Shown one piece after another: positions 5,673 to 13,542 of a DNA stretch of 21,443 bases; within the stretch, counting starts at the first letter, position 1; each line of letters opens with the position of its first letter. The notes under the pieces were generated by a model that was not told where the DNA came from, did no database searches, and saw only the letters and a program-made list of their open reading frames with translations. Source of the stretch: Rhizophlyctis rosea (lineage: Eukaryota > Chytridiomycota > Chytridiomycetes > Rhizophlyctidales > Rhizophlyctidaceae); contig JADGJC010000512.1 in NCBI GenBank assembly GCA_027596075.1, positions 1-21,443 of the forward strand. Reading direction: 5' to 3'. The position numbers were made by a program, and so were the translations under genes.

Positions 5673-7475
5673 ATGTCTTCTATTCTCGAAAACGTGCTTC
5701 CCGAGGGTTTTGACGAGGACTTCTTCAATTCGCCGGAAACCGCCATCGGCAGTCCCGACATCCCGGAAGATCCTATGGCTGTTGATCCCGTGCAAAACAA
5801 GGAGGAAGATGATAATCAAATCAGTATTCCAGTCATCGGGGTCGTCAATGACAACGAGTCCGGTGATCCCGCCAAACACAAACAGGAAGAAGAAGAAGAT
5901 AGTGGTAGTGATACTGACTATGATGTGGATGATGAGGACGGCGAGGAGAAGGAAAAGATGCCACTGCCACCCGTCGAGTCACCCGACTATCTCCCAGCTC
6001 TGATCAAAGCTGAAAAAGTGACTAATTATCAACTCGCCCAGTTGGTTCTTTCCTTGATCCCCATTCATCGGTTCGATCCGAACACAAAACAATGGTGGAT
6101 GTTCGAACAACACACTTGGCGAATTGTTGATGATGCCGATCCCATCCCAACCCTCATTCTGAAGGTCGTGCCGGACATTATCCGAGGCGTTCTCACCACG
6201 GAGAAAATGGAAGCATCTTTCGTGACTAATGAAGAAGTCACTGCATTTGTTGAGCGCTTGCAGGGAAGGTTATCTTCGGTTGCAAAGTTTTGTGGGTTGC
6301 TTGCAAAAGAGGTTGGGCTGGAAAAGGACAAACTGTTCTCGAGGGAGGCTCCTTACAAAGACTTTATCGGATTCAACAACGGCGTTTTGGATCTCAAGAC
6401 CGCCACCCTCCGCGACGGAAAACCCGACGATTATGTCCGCCACCATTGCGACTACGATTACACACGTTTGCGAGCCAGCGACGCCGAAAAATTGTGGGAG
6501 GACATCCTGATCAAAATCTTCCCCGACAAAGACGAGCTCGACTATCAGATGACCTACTTGTCAACCGTCCTGATGAGAGGTACGCCAAAGCAAAAGACTG
6601 TCATCCTTCGCGGTCCTGGCAGCGACGGAAAATCAATCTTCATTCAGTTGGCTTGCAAGACGCTGGGAGCTATGGGCGTGTCGTCGTCTGCCAATCTTCT
6701 TGCAGAGAAACTTTCCGGGAAATCGCCTAACGACGTATGGGTTGATGCTTTACATGCGGACTTTTTGGGGCTTCTGGAAGCGGATGTGGCGTCGAGATGG
6801 TTGGCTTCACCCTGGAAACTTCTCACAGGTGGTGATGACGTCAAAGTGAGGCGTAACTATGGGCGGGCAGAGAAGGGGAAGCTGACTGTTACCGGGTTGG
6901 TGGGCACGAATCACATTCCTCTTATTCTAGACACTTCGGACGGAACGTGGCGTCGCATGGTTGTGTGTCCCACTCGGTCGAAATTCGTGGAGACTCCCGA
7001 TCAAGTTGATGCGGAACATCACAAGTACCCTGCCGACCCTCTCCTGGGTGATCGGCTCGATGATTATCGTCAATTCATGATGGGAGCGCTGGTGGAATAT
7101 CATATGGATCATCGCCAACAACCGAACTACCCATCTATTGCCCTGCCGCCTGCGTATCAGAAAGCCACACAGCTCTTCATCGAACAGTGCAACCCATGTG
7201 CGGTGTTTCTCAAAAGTTATACTGCATTTGGCAAAGATCACAAAGAAAGCTTAACATCCCTTGTCCGCGCCTTCCGTCAATACCATAAAAAGTCGGTGTG
7301 GAAGAACTTGACGGTGGAGGACAAGCAATTCAAGGAATATATGAAGGAAATCGGACTGGAAATACCGTCGGGCAAGCGTCGAGCGGGAAAGGCTCATCCG
7401 GAACGTGTTGTGATCGGATTGAAATTGAATGAGCGAGGCGAGCGGTTGGCGAAAAATTATATGAAGGGTATTTAG
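5673..7475 (+). CDS. Second SF3 (D5-like) helicase, stand-alone
   Basis: A 600-aa protein taking the ATG at 5673; an in-frame GTG at 5613 would add 20 residues but is a poor eukaryotic start. After an acidic N-terminal region (residues 65-95, rich in E, D and S) comes a D5_N-like segment (FDPNTKQWWMFEQHTWR at about 134-150, FNNGVLDLKT at about 234-243). The helicase core has Walker A GPGSDGKS at 314-321, Walker B with LLEAD at 367-371, sensor GTNHIP at 411-416 and an arginine-finger region TWRRMVV at 425-431. This is the order of poxvirus-D5/NCLDV-type SF3 helicases. No primase or polymerase motif was seen in the N-terminal part. The repeat array lies directly upstream. It is a different protein from the helicase half of the polymerase fusion, not a duplicate in any recent sense. 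Confidence 0.9.
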   Translation: MSSILENVLPEGFDEDFFNSPETAIGSPDIPEDPMAVDPVQNKEEDDNQISIPVIGVVNDNESGDPAKHKQEEEEDSGSDTDYDVDDEDGEEKEKMPLPPVESPDYLPALIKAEKVTNYQLAQLVLSLIPIHRFDPNTKQWWMFEQHTWRIVDDADPIPTLILKVVPDIIRGVLTTEKMEASFVTNEEVTAFVERLQGRLSSVAKFCGLLAKEVGLEKDKLFSREAPYKDFIGFNNGVLDLKTATLRDGKPDDYVRHHCDYDYTRLRASDAEKLWEDILIKIFPDKDELDYQMTYLSTVLMRGTPKQKTVILRGPGSDGKSIFIQLACKTLGAMGVSSSANLLAEKLSGKSPNDVWVDALHADFLGLLEADVASRWLASPWKLLTGGDDVKVRRNYGRAEKGKLTVTGLVGTNHIPLILDTSDGTWRRMVVCPTRSKFVETPDQVDAEHHKYPADPLLGDRLDDYRQFMMGALVEYHMDHRQQPNYPSIALPPAYQKATQLFIEQCNPCAVFLKSYTAFGKDHKESLTSLVRAFRQYHKKSVWKNLTVEDKQFKEYMKEIGLEIPSGKRRAGKAHPERVVIGLKLNERGERLAKNYMKGI

Positions 7476-7573
7476 CTTAACAACCTGAAAATTCATGTAT
7501 CGTAAATCATCATGGTCAATATATTACATCATTTTATCGATCGATGCGTCCCTTGCGATGAAAAGAAAAAGTC

Positions 7574-7582
7574 TATATAAAG
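7574..7582 (+). promoter_or_regulatory. TATA box of the tyrosine recombinase gene
   Basis: TATATAAAG, about 26-34 bases before the ATG at 7608. The interval 7476-7573 shows no gene. Confidence 0.65.
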
Positions 7583-7589
7583 ACAAACG

Positions 7590-7603
7590 GTTAACCATAG
7601 AAT
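7590..7603. promoter_or_regulatory. Copy of the subterminal repeat in the recombinase promoter
   Basis: 7590-7599 is the exact reverse complement of the terminal repeat TATGGTTAAC, and 7591-7603 matches 103-115 in reverse complement over 13 bases. It sits between the TATA box and the recombinase start codon. If the recombinase binds the terminal repeats, it could also bind here and control its own expression. Confidence 0.55.
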
Positions 7604-7607
7604 CAGC

Positions 7608-8756
7608 ATGTCAACTGACAACAACTCTCCAACCATGAACGGCAAGATCGCTCACGCCACCCTCAAGAGGTACTACGCGAATGAAGGGATCGCCCCGTCT
7701 GGTCAAAAGATAAAGACCTCTGGCATCAACACCTTGGTCAATTTGGACATCCTCAAGCATTTCGCCGAACCCCACGTCATGTTTGAGAAATTCAGAACTG
7801 CTACTTTCACGCGCAAGGGTGTGGTGAAGCCATACAAACACACCAGCAAGATGAACTGGAGCAAGGCTTTGAGCAAAATCGCCCAGCATCTCACGGACGA
7901 AGAGAAGGTTAAGATCATGGATGACTTCTATCATCAACAGAGTCTCAAAGGGGATCACAACGCCCGGTTCAAAAAGATGCGACAGAGCAACGCGGATAAA
8001 ATTGAAGCGTTCAAATTTTACATCCTGAAGGAATACACCGCTTGGAACGGAGGTAACCTCATGGAGTACAACGAGGACAACGTCAACCAACAAATGAATG
8101 AGCGCCAGACCGCAGCCTATCAACCGAGGGACCAATTGCTCAAGAAACTCTTGGATTTGAACACGGCTTACGATACAAAGGGATCTAACACGGCGCGCGA
8201 TGTTTACGACCGCCAGTTTGTGGTTGCCGGGCTGATATATCTTTTGGCTGACAGGAACCGGCGTCTCGACATTGCTAACACGATGCTTGCCGATGGTGAA
8301 GGGGTGAATGTGGTACTCCGTGAAGATGGCATCTTTATCAAGAAAACCGAAAAGACCAAAGAGCCAAACGTTCTCCTTCCTTTCACCGACGAAAGGTTGA
8401 TCTCCGCCGTCAAGACCTTGGTGGACATCCGCAAGGCGAACAACAAGGATCGATTGTTCCTCCTGGAAAATGGAGATGTTCCAAAGACAACCAAACACAC
8501 CAACCCAAAGAAATGGTTCGCCGAAGCCTTCAAAAAGGTGATGAAGAAACTCGGCGTTGGGGAAAATTTGACCATGGGTGTCTTTCGCATGGCTTACGGG
8601 ATCCATCTCAGTCAGCAGCACGACAACACCTTGATCAATGAAAAACGGATCGAGGACCAGATGGGACACAGATGGGACATCCATCAAAGGCGTTATAATT
8701 TAACGGCTTTGGAAAATGGAGCGGATGTTGACGCTGCTAGTGATGATGAAGAGTGA
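7608..8756 (+). CDS. Tyrosine recombinase
   Basis: A 382-aa protein with a C-terminal catalytic domain of the phage-integrase/Crypton type. Visible elements are an arginine cluster R216/R218/R219 (LADRNRRLDI), a beta-hairpin lysine region (IKKTEKTKEP, about 244-253), the second catalytic arginine R327 (VFRMAYGIHLS), H354 in QMGHRW and the likely nucleophile Y363 in HQRRYNL. The histidine usually found three residues before the second arginine is not conserved. The N-terminal part (residues 1-190) is helical and would hold the DNA-binding domain. The enzyme cuts and rejoins DNA through a covalent phosphotyrosine. The start is fixed by a TATA box just upstream. It could integrate the element, resolve replication intermediates or act on the hairpin terminus; the last is speculation. 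Confidence 0.85.
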   Translation: MSTDNNSPTMNGKIAHATLKRYYANEGIAPSGQKIKTSGINTLVNLDILKHFAEPHVMFEKFRTATFTRKGVVKPYKHTSKMNWSKALSKIAQHLTDEEKVKIMDDFYHQQSLKGDHNARFKKMRQSNADKIEAFKFYILKEYTAWNGGNLMEYNEDNVNQQMNERQTAAYQPRDQLLKKLLDLNTAYDTKGSNTARDVYDRQFVVAGLIYLLADRNRRLDIANTMLADGEGVNVVLREDGIFIKKTEKTKEPNVLLPFTDERLISAVKTLVDIRKANNKDRLFLLENGDVPKTTKHTNPKKWFAEAFKKVMKKLGVGENLTMGVFRMAYGIHLSQQHDNTLINEKRIEDQMGHRWDIHQRRYNLTALENGADVDAASDDEE

Positions 8757-8808
8757 GAGTTTCACATATTATAATTGAAGATTCGCAGCTTGTAAAGTTT
8801 GTCATTTG

Positions 8809-8814
8809 AATAAA
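8809..8814 (+). terminator. AATAAA polyadenylation signal
   Basis: AATAAA lies 53 bases after the stop codon of the tyrosine recombinase gene, in the 70-base gap before the convergent gene at 8827. Fits a eukaryotic poly(A) signal; single hexamers also occur by chance. Confidence 0.4.
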
Positions 8815-8826
8815 TTTCTCCTTTTC

Positions 8827-10626
8827 TTACTTCTTCTTACTCCTCGTCCTTGATGCCACGGGTCCCGTCTGGCTTCTGGTGCGAGCGGCGACCGGTTCCA
8901 CTATTGTGACAGCCTTTTTCCTTTTTGCTGGTGCCTTTGCTTTCCCCTTCATCTTGTTGACGTTCCTTGCAGGTATTTCGACACCGAGGAAATCACCTCT
9001 TGGTGCTCTCGCCACCGGCGCATCCAAAGCAGCCTCGATCTGTTGTGTCGTGTTGGTCATCTGTGGGAAAATGAATTCGAAAGGATTGCCCGGACCAACG
9101 GCAGGTCCCTTGCCCTTCCTGTCCCTCGGCGCCCGGTAAAACTTGTTGATTTCACGCTCCTGTGCGATTTCCCGTTGTTTCACTGTCTTCAATGCTGCGA
9201 TGGCAGGGTTGGCTGGATCTTCTGTCTTGAAAAACTTCCTTCTTCCGTGCATCAGATCTTGTCCCACCCTCTTTACTCCGGCAACAGGTGCAACCTCGCC
9301 TAGGGGGAGGCGCCTCTTCCCAGCCACCTTTTTGATTTCCTTCTTTGTGCTCACAGGTAATAACGGTTCCGCCTTGATTCTGGGATCGACGGTGTGTCTG
9401 TCCAGAGCGTTGTTTACCTGCGATACGATTGATGGACCAGCCTGTGCCGTGGTAGAAACAACCATCGGTACAGCGGAAACGTGTTTCACCACCTGCGGCT
9501 TCTGTTCAATCTCCTCCACCTTGGGTACAATTGCCGCTGGTCTTGACGGACCCGCAAGATCGGCACCGTACAAATCTCGCGCATCTTTGGCTGCTTGTGG
9601 TAGGACATCTTTGGCTGCTTGTGGTATGACAACTTTGGGTGGAGATGTGTATGCTCTGTCTATGAATGGCTGAAGCGAATATGCGGGATCCAGAATGGGG
9701 TTTACTCCTGGAGACATCCCGGGGGGGTCGTATTCGTGAAGGGGATGGGGCAGATCTCCCTGGTGATAGAATGGCGCACCCTTCTTCTGGGTGTTTATCT
9801 TCGTGAAAACCTTCAACCTCCCGTCTTGCAACGCCTTCTCTCTCTTGTCGGTCAAACGCATCCTCTTTCCTTCCCCTCTTTCAATCTTTACCGCTTCCAC
9901 GACGGCTTGGCTGATGGGTCTTGTATGGGCAAGTTGAGATGGAGCGGTCAGCACGGGAGGTATCAACCTGTTGACAGGATTCGGTACAGCAACCGGGATG
10001 GGTTGAATTGGTGCCGGTTGACTTGCTCTTTCCGCTGTCAACCGGTTCCCAGCATCTCTGATGTTTGTGGTATCGGTGATGTTGATGGATCCGTTGAGTG
10101 GGTTGATGCTGGCTACGTTCGGGGCATTCTTGTCATGTTTAGGGTCCATGTTGGGTCGAGGGAAACCTGGATACTGTGATCCATAATGGCGAGGTCCCCC
10201 TCCACCCCCACCGTTAGGAGGAGGTGGTCTTTTTGGATAATCATTGCTTGGAGGAGGTGCACCTGGTCCTCCCGAATTGATGTTTGAGTTTGCACCACTG
10301 CTTCGTACCTGCGTGAAGTTGGGCATGTTCACAACATTGACGTTGCGGACCACCTGAAGCGTCGGAGGCACCACACCTCCGCTTTGCCTAATGAGTGCTT
10401 CTTGGTGCTCGTCCTCTGTTTGCAACCTCTTCTCTGTCCTGAAAAAGTCCACAGCAAATTTGTCTGCCTTGCTCAATTTTGGAGCAGGTCCCACGAACGG
10501 CATAACTGGCTTTGGTTCTGGTCTCGGAGTCAGATCTGATGGTAGTTTACCACCCTTTTTGGTTCCGATGATGCCCACATCGGGGCTCGGTATCATTGTA
10601 CCTATTTGGAATCCCCTGGTAGTCAT
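8827..10626 (-). CDS. Basic, proline-rich disordered protein (599 aa)
   Basis: No family recognised. The 599-aa sequence is of low complexity over long stretches: a proline/glycine tract at about 123-146 (PPPPNGGGGGG), many scattered P, A, K and R residues, and a strongly basic tail (KAKAPAKRKKA, then two ARTRS/SRTRS words and RSKKK at the end). A short helical segment with charged residues is at about 52-80. An 8-residue duplication (PQAAKDVL, PQAAKDAR) reflects a 24-bp direct repeat at 9582-9626. Such proteins in adenovirus- and polinton-type genomes are often DNA-binding core or scaffold components, which is my best guess from composition and from position beside the other structural genes. 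It is divergent from the small gene at 10684. Confidence 0.7.
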   Translation of the reverse strand: MTTRGFQIGTMIPSPDVGIIGTKKGGKLPSDLTPRPEPKPVMPFVGPAPKLSKADKFAVDFFRTEKRLQTEDEHQEALIRQSGGVVPPTLQVVRNVNVVNMPNFTQVRSSGANSNINSGGPGAPPPSNDYPKRPPPPNGGGGGGPRHYGSQYPGFPRPNMDPKHDKNAPNVASINPLNGSINITDTTNIRDAGNRLTAERASQPAPIQPIPVAVPNPVNRLIPPVLTAPSQLAHTRPISQAVVEAVKIERGEGKRMRLTDKREKALQDGRLKVFTKINTQKKGAPFYHQGDLPHPLHEYDPPGMSPGVNPILDPAYSLQPFIDRAYTSPPKVVIPQAAKDVLPQAAKDARDLYGADLAGPSRPAAIVPKVEEIEQKPQVVKHVSAVPMVVSTTAQAGPSIVSQVNNALDRHTVDPRIKAEPLLPVSTKKEIKKVAGKRRLPLGEVAPVAGVKRVGQDLMHGRRKFFKTEDPANPAIAALKTVKQREIAQEREINKFYRAPRDRKGKGPAVGPGNPFEFIFPQMTNTTQQIEAALDAPVARAPRGDFLGVEIPARNVNKMKGKAKAPAKRKKAVTIVEPVAARTRSQTGPVASRTRSKKK

Positions 10627-10670
10627 GTAATGCCTTTACCTACTGTGTGTGGAAAAATTATTCTCCATGA

Positions 10671-10680
10671 TTATACAAAG
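10671..10680 (-). promoter_or_regulatory. Possible TATA element of the 10626 gene
   Basis: Minus strand reads CTTTGTATAA, 45-54 bases before the start codon at 10626. Weaker than the other TATA boxes. Confidence 0.35.
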
Positions 10681-10683
10681 AAC

Positions 10684-10974
10684 ATGACCTTTGGCAATTG
10701 GGTGAAGAGTAGAGCACAAGCCGCAAATCGGTTCTTCGCCAAAACAGGGCAACATTTAAAGGCAGGTGTTGGTTTCTTAAACAACACGGTTTTACCCACG
10801 GCTTCAAAGGTGCATCGCACCATCACCAATGTATCTAACGAACTTCAGAGCGACAGGAACGTTTCCGCCAAGAACAAGGAAAGGTTGAAGAGTCTTACTA
10901 AATTGGGTGACGTGGGATTACAACGGCTGAAAGATACCACGGAGACGGTCAACCGAGTGCATGCCGTGCTATGA
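10684..10974 (+). CDS. Small basic amphipathic-helix protein (96 aa)
   Basis: Starting at the ATG at 10684 the product is 96 aa: an N-terminal MTFGNWVK segment, then a long run with the alternation of an amphipathic helix (AANRFFAKTGQHLKAG, VGFLNNTVLP), then a polar helical C-terminal half rich in K, R, E and L. In-frame ATGs at 10630 and 10606 exist, but 10606 would overlap the divergent 599-aa gene and no promoter fits either. The small size, the aromatic/hydrophobic first helix and the place among virion genes recall the membrane-active minor core proteins of adenovirus-like viruses. That is a similarity of style, not of sequence, and I cannot confirm it. Confidence 0.6.
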   Translation: MTFGNWVKSRAQAANRFFAKTGQHLKAGVGFLNNTVLPTASKVHRTITNVSNELQSDRNVSAKNKERLKSLTKLGDVGLQRLKDTTETVNRVHAVL

Positions 10975-11011
10975 CGAATGGATGATGTCATAATCGATGA
11001 AGTGAAAAGCT

Positions 11012-11019
11012 TATATAAA
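11012..11019 (+). promoter_or_regulatory. TATA box of the 11073 gene
   Basis: TATATAAA, about 54 bases before the ATG at 11073. A T-rich TAGGTTTTTCTTGC follows at 11027-11040, similar to a word before the penton gene. Confidence 0.55.
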
Positions 11020-11072
11020 CAGACCCTAGGTTTTTCTTGCTTCCATCTAGTTTTATTGGTACACACGCGGCA

Positions 11073-11405
11073 ATGGACCCTATCAAGCAAGAAGTAATGA
11101 CCATTTGGGTGATGGTGCAATTCTATCAAAATCAATTGCAACAGTTATCTGACCTAGCCCAGGAACGCACCTTTGAGTTGGAGAAAGTACTCAAAAAGTC
11201 CTACGAATTCAAGCACAATCTCATTCAGAATGGGCATATCGACGATGTTGAGAGAATGCAGGATTTGACTGTCGATATCCTTGCGATGTTGCACAAATTG
11301 AAACGCAAGTGCGAAAAAAGCAAGGAGGCTCTTGATGACAAATGGACGCAGTTAGAGAACATGCGGAAAACCGATGTGTATGACATTCCCGAAGAGCAGG
11401 ATTAA
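11073..11405 (+). CDS. Coiled-coil protein of unknown function (110 aa)
   Basis: The product from the ATG at 11073 is 110 aa and almost wholly helical by composition: heptad-like spacing of L, I, V and M from about residue 8 to 95 with many E, K and Q, and a short acidic tail (DIPEEQD). An upstream in-frame ATG at 11037 would add 12 residues but is too close to the T-rich leader. The gene is tail-to-tail with the integrase gene: its TAA (11403-11405) overlaps the integrase stop (11402-11404) by two bases. No catalytic motif is present. A role as a structural or assembly adaptor is possible. Confidence 0.65.
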   Translation: MDPIKQEVMTIWVMVQFYQNQLQQLSDLAQERTFELEKVLKKSYEFKHNLIQNGHIDDVERMQDLTVDILAMLHKLKRKCEKSKEALDDKWTQLENMRKTDVYDIPEEQD

Positions 11406-12670
11406 CCGTGTGCCGCCTCATATTGTCTGATGAGATCAGGTGCATTTACAAGTTCTGCTGGTTCCCATGTAGGGCGGGCATAACCTTTCCATTTTATTTT
11501 GTATTGTATACCGGATCTTCCCCTTGTTCGTTTTGTCACTTTTTTGTCCAATATACTTTCTACTTCCCACTCTGGCTCTTCATCCTCTGCTTCGGCGTTG
11601 ACGGGTGGGGGTCTCACCGCATGTGAAGGAATCTTTTCCATGTCTTTTGGATCAGGGATCTTCAAAAGTTCGCCTCTTGCTACCAATCCAGAAACAACTT
11701 GGTCATCTTCCACATTCTTTATTTTGTAACTTGCGGTGAGATTTGCATACTTCCTGTTCTGAACGACTCGAACGATCTGGTACACTTCTTTACTCCAGTA
11801 GCCCGTCTTGATTCCTTTTGTCAATCCACTAGGATCGTACGTGTTCCTTCTCCTCACATAGTCGCCCACGCGCAGATCGGCTGCCGTCCCTTTCCCTTTG
11901 TATCGCCTGTTTGCTGCGGCTTGTATCATCGCACCCACTTCACCGTGGAGTTGCGCATCGTCTTCAATCTCGTTGGGTGACTTCTTGGTGGCGAACGTCA
12001 TGGTTGAATTCATCGCATTCACAACCTGTGGTGTCAAACTCACCCAATCACTCGTGCCCTTTATCCGTAGCAATTGGAACAGGGACTTCTTGTAGACCCC
12101 GTTCTTATTTTCTATCACACCGTTGCTCCATGGAGAATGGGGTCGGGAATATACCAATTTGATTCCATGCTCTGCACACCATTCAGGAAGGTTTCCCTTG
12201 AACGAAGATCCTTGATCACTTTGCAAATATGTCACCTTCATCCCTTCCTGCATGAACTTCTCCAAACCTTTGATGGTGTTCTCGACGGTCTGTCCTTTGC
12301 AAGGGTAACAGTAGAACTTTTTGGAAAAGATATCAACGCAATTGAGCGCACAGTTGAAGCCGTTGAAAACATTACTGCTCATGTCAATATAATCCATTTG
12401 AATACTGCCAAGCGATTTTGCCACCATCGGTCTCACGACACCTCTTTTCATGGTAGGACGCTGACTCAATTGGTGAATTTCCTGCCTTGCCATCCAGTTG
12501 TAAATTGCGCGTCTGCTGCTGGCATCGGTTGGATATTTCTTTTTGAAGAGGTAATATATCTTGTCCCTGCCCATTGGTGACTCGTAATAAAGTCGTTTCA
12601 ATCGGGCTTCCGATTCTTTGGTGAGCGGGATGAAGATATCTTGATTCTTCCTCTCTTCTTCGCCTTCCAT
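11402..12670 (-). CDS. rve-family DDE integrase with C-terminal chromodomain
   Basis: A 422-aa integrase of the retrovirus/Polinton type. The N-terminal 75 residues are a helical DNA-binding region without an obvious HHCC zinc finger. The catalytic core carries D93 (IQMDYID), D152 (LQSDQGSSF) and E187 (GVIENKNG), with 34 residues between the last two, close to the classical DD35E. A basic SH3-like region (LRVGDYVRRRNTYD) follows. The last 55 residues form a chromodomain (WEVESILDKK, YKIKWKGY, TWEPAELV), a module that reads histone marks and steers insertion. The enzyme would join viral DNA ends to host chromatin. It lies on the minus strand downstream of the ATPase gene cluster and begins 32 bases from one of the two 94-bp palindromic elements. 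Confidence 0.95.
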   Translation of the reverse strand: MEGEEERKNQDIFIPLTKESEARLKRLYYESPMGRDKIYYLFKKKYPTDASSRRAIYNWMARQEIHQLSQRPTMKRGVVRPMVAKSLGSIQMDYIDMSSNVFNGFNCALNCVDIFSKKFYCYPCKGQTVENTIKGLEKFMQEGMKVTYLQSDQGSSFKGNLPEWCAEHGIKLVYSRPHSPWSNGVIENKNGVYKKSLFQLLRIKGTSDWVSLTPQVVNAMNSTMTFATKKSPNEIEDDAQLHGEVGAMIQAAANRRYKGKGTAADLRVGDYVRRRNTYDPSGLTKGIKTGYWSKEVYQIVRVVQNRKYANLTASYKIKNVEDDQVVSGLVARGELLKIPDPKDMEKIPSHAVRPPPVNAEAEDEEPEWEVESILDKKVTKRTRGRSGIQYKIKWKGYARPTWEPAELVNAPDLIRQYEAAHG

Positions 12671-12702
12671 GTTATTTAAAGAGCTCGAAAATTACTCCCA
12701 CC

Positions 12703-12796
12703 AGTCACTTTCCAAAAAGTGACATCAAAAGTAGAAACACTTCCAAGCTCTGGAACTTTGGAAACTACTTTTGATGTCACTTTTTGAAAAGTGACT
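12703..12796. repeat. 94-bp palindromic element, copy 1
   Basis: Outer 32-bp arms (AGTCACTTTCCAAAAAGTGA... and its complement) pair with one mismatch around a 30-base centre. The arms themselves contain a near-palindrome (GTCAC...GTGAC), so the element can form a branched hairpin. The reverse complement of the centre shares a 17-base word (CCAAAGTTCCAGAGCTT) with copy 2 apart from its orientation. It overlaps by one base the stop codon of the minus-strand gene at 12796 and ends 32 bases before the integrase start. Confidence 0.9.
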
Positions 12797-13244
12797 TAAT
12801 TCTCTACGGGTATCTTGAACTTTTTCCCGAAACCGTAATCCAAAAAGAACCGCTCCCATGCCGTGGGGTCTCTGTGTGCATCCGTTTGCTCGTTTTCCAA
12901 ATCATCGTTGATGCCGTGCCTGTTGTACGCGCCGCGCAGCATCGCTTGCAACTTTTCCATCTGCAGGTTCATCATTTTGAATTGGAGATGTGGATCGAGA
13001 TCTTTGAATTGTTCGTCCGAGATCCTGGTGGTGACGACATATGGCTGATCCCGACAGGATCCTTTCTCCACTTCGAAACCCTCGTCTTCCACTTTCTCAA
13101 TCGTGCCAATCTGGGGGATGTAATCTCCCTTTTCAATGGAGCCTTCGGTCACCAAAAGTTTGCATATGACGGGATCGTACGGATGTAACCCTTGACTTCC
13201 ACTTGTGCGCCAACTTCCATCTTTGTTTGAGCTTTGCTTGTCAT
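12796..13244 (-). CDS. Unknown virion-cluster protein with an apparent -1 frame break
   Basis: The long frame 12796-13155 encodes about 119 residues beginning only with a TTG, and it stays open further upstream to about 13246 without any ATG. A good ATG at 13244 (another at 13220) opens a frame of 31 residues that stops at 13149-13151 (TGA). The two frames differ by -1, and joining them near 13150-13160 would give one protein of roughly 150 residues. The break is next to A- and T-runs, so either a one-base sequencing error, a real mutation or ribosomal frameshifting could explain it. The visible protein is charged, with motifs such as YIPQIGTIEKVEDEG and a C-terminal DYGFGKKFKIP. No family was recognised. 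It follows the 87-aa gene by 29 bases on the same strand. Confidence 0.6.
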
Positions 13245-13273
13245 TTTATTTGCACAAAAGAAACGCGGTCGCC

Positions 13274-13537
13274 TTACTGCTGTTCTGGTGTGGATGCATC
13301 AGAGGCGTCATCCTTCTTCTTGCGATCCCGTCGACGTTTGGGCTTGTTTTGCTTCTCTTGCTGCTGAACTTCCTTCGAAGCCTTGTAAAGAAATTTGTCA
13401 CCGATTCTCTCGTACACATCACGGAGGAGGTCATCCCTGACGTTTTGGGGGAGTTCGTTCCATTGGTTCTCGGGATCGGCGGTCATGCGATCTACGATCT
13501 TTTTGAGATCTTCAAGTTTTTCAATCTTGTAAGACAT
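13274..13537 (-). CDS. Small basic-tailed protein (87 aa)
   Basis: Unrecognised 87-aa protein. The first 55 residues are helical and acidic/basic mixed (KIEKLEDLKKIVDRM, VRDDLLRDVYERIGDKF); the rest is a highly basic and polar tail (KPKRRRDRKKKDD), ending in STPEQQ. The ATG lies 5 bases after the ATPase stop codon, so it is probably expressed from the same transcription unit as the packaging ATPase. The order ATPase, this gene, frame-broken gene, integrase runs along the minus strand. The basic tail suggests nucleic acid contact, for example in packaging; this is inference. Confidence 0.65.
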   Translation of the reverse strand: MSYKIEKLEDLKKIVDRMTADPENQWNELPQNVRDDLLRDVYERIGDKFLYKASKEVQQQEKQNKPKRRRDRKKKDDASDASTPEQQ

Positions 13538-13542
13538 TCGTT

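Noticed and set aside
7611..8687. A 358-residue frame antisense to the tyrosine recombinase
   Set aside because: Shadow of codon bias in the recombinase gene. The plus-strand frame has a TATA box and the catalytic residues.
10606..10683. Upstream starts at 10606 and 10630 for the small helical protein
   Set aside because: 10606 overlaps the divergent 599-aa gene in antisense; both add residues without helical or conserved character. 10630 remains possible.
1340..11009. Shared 14-base word GATGAAGTGAAAAG at 1340-1353 and 10996-11009
   Set aside because: About one such match is expected by chance in a window of this size, and it has opposite orientation relative to the genes it precedes.
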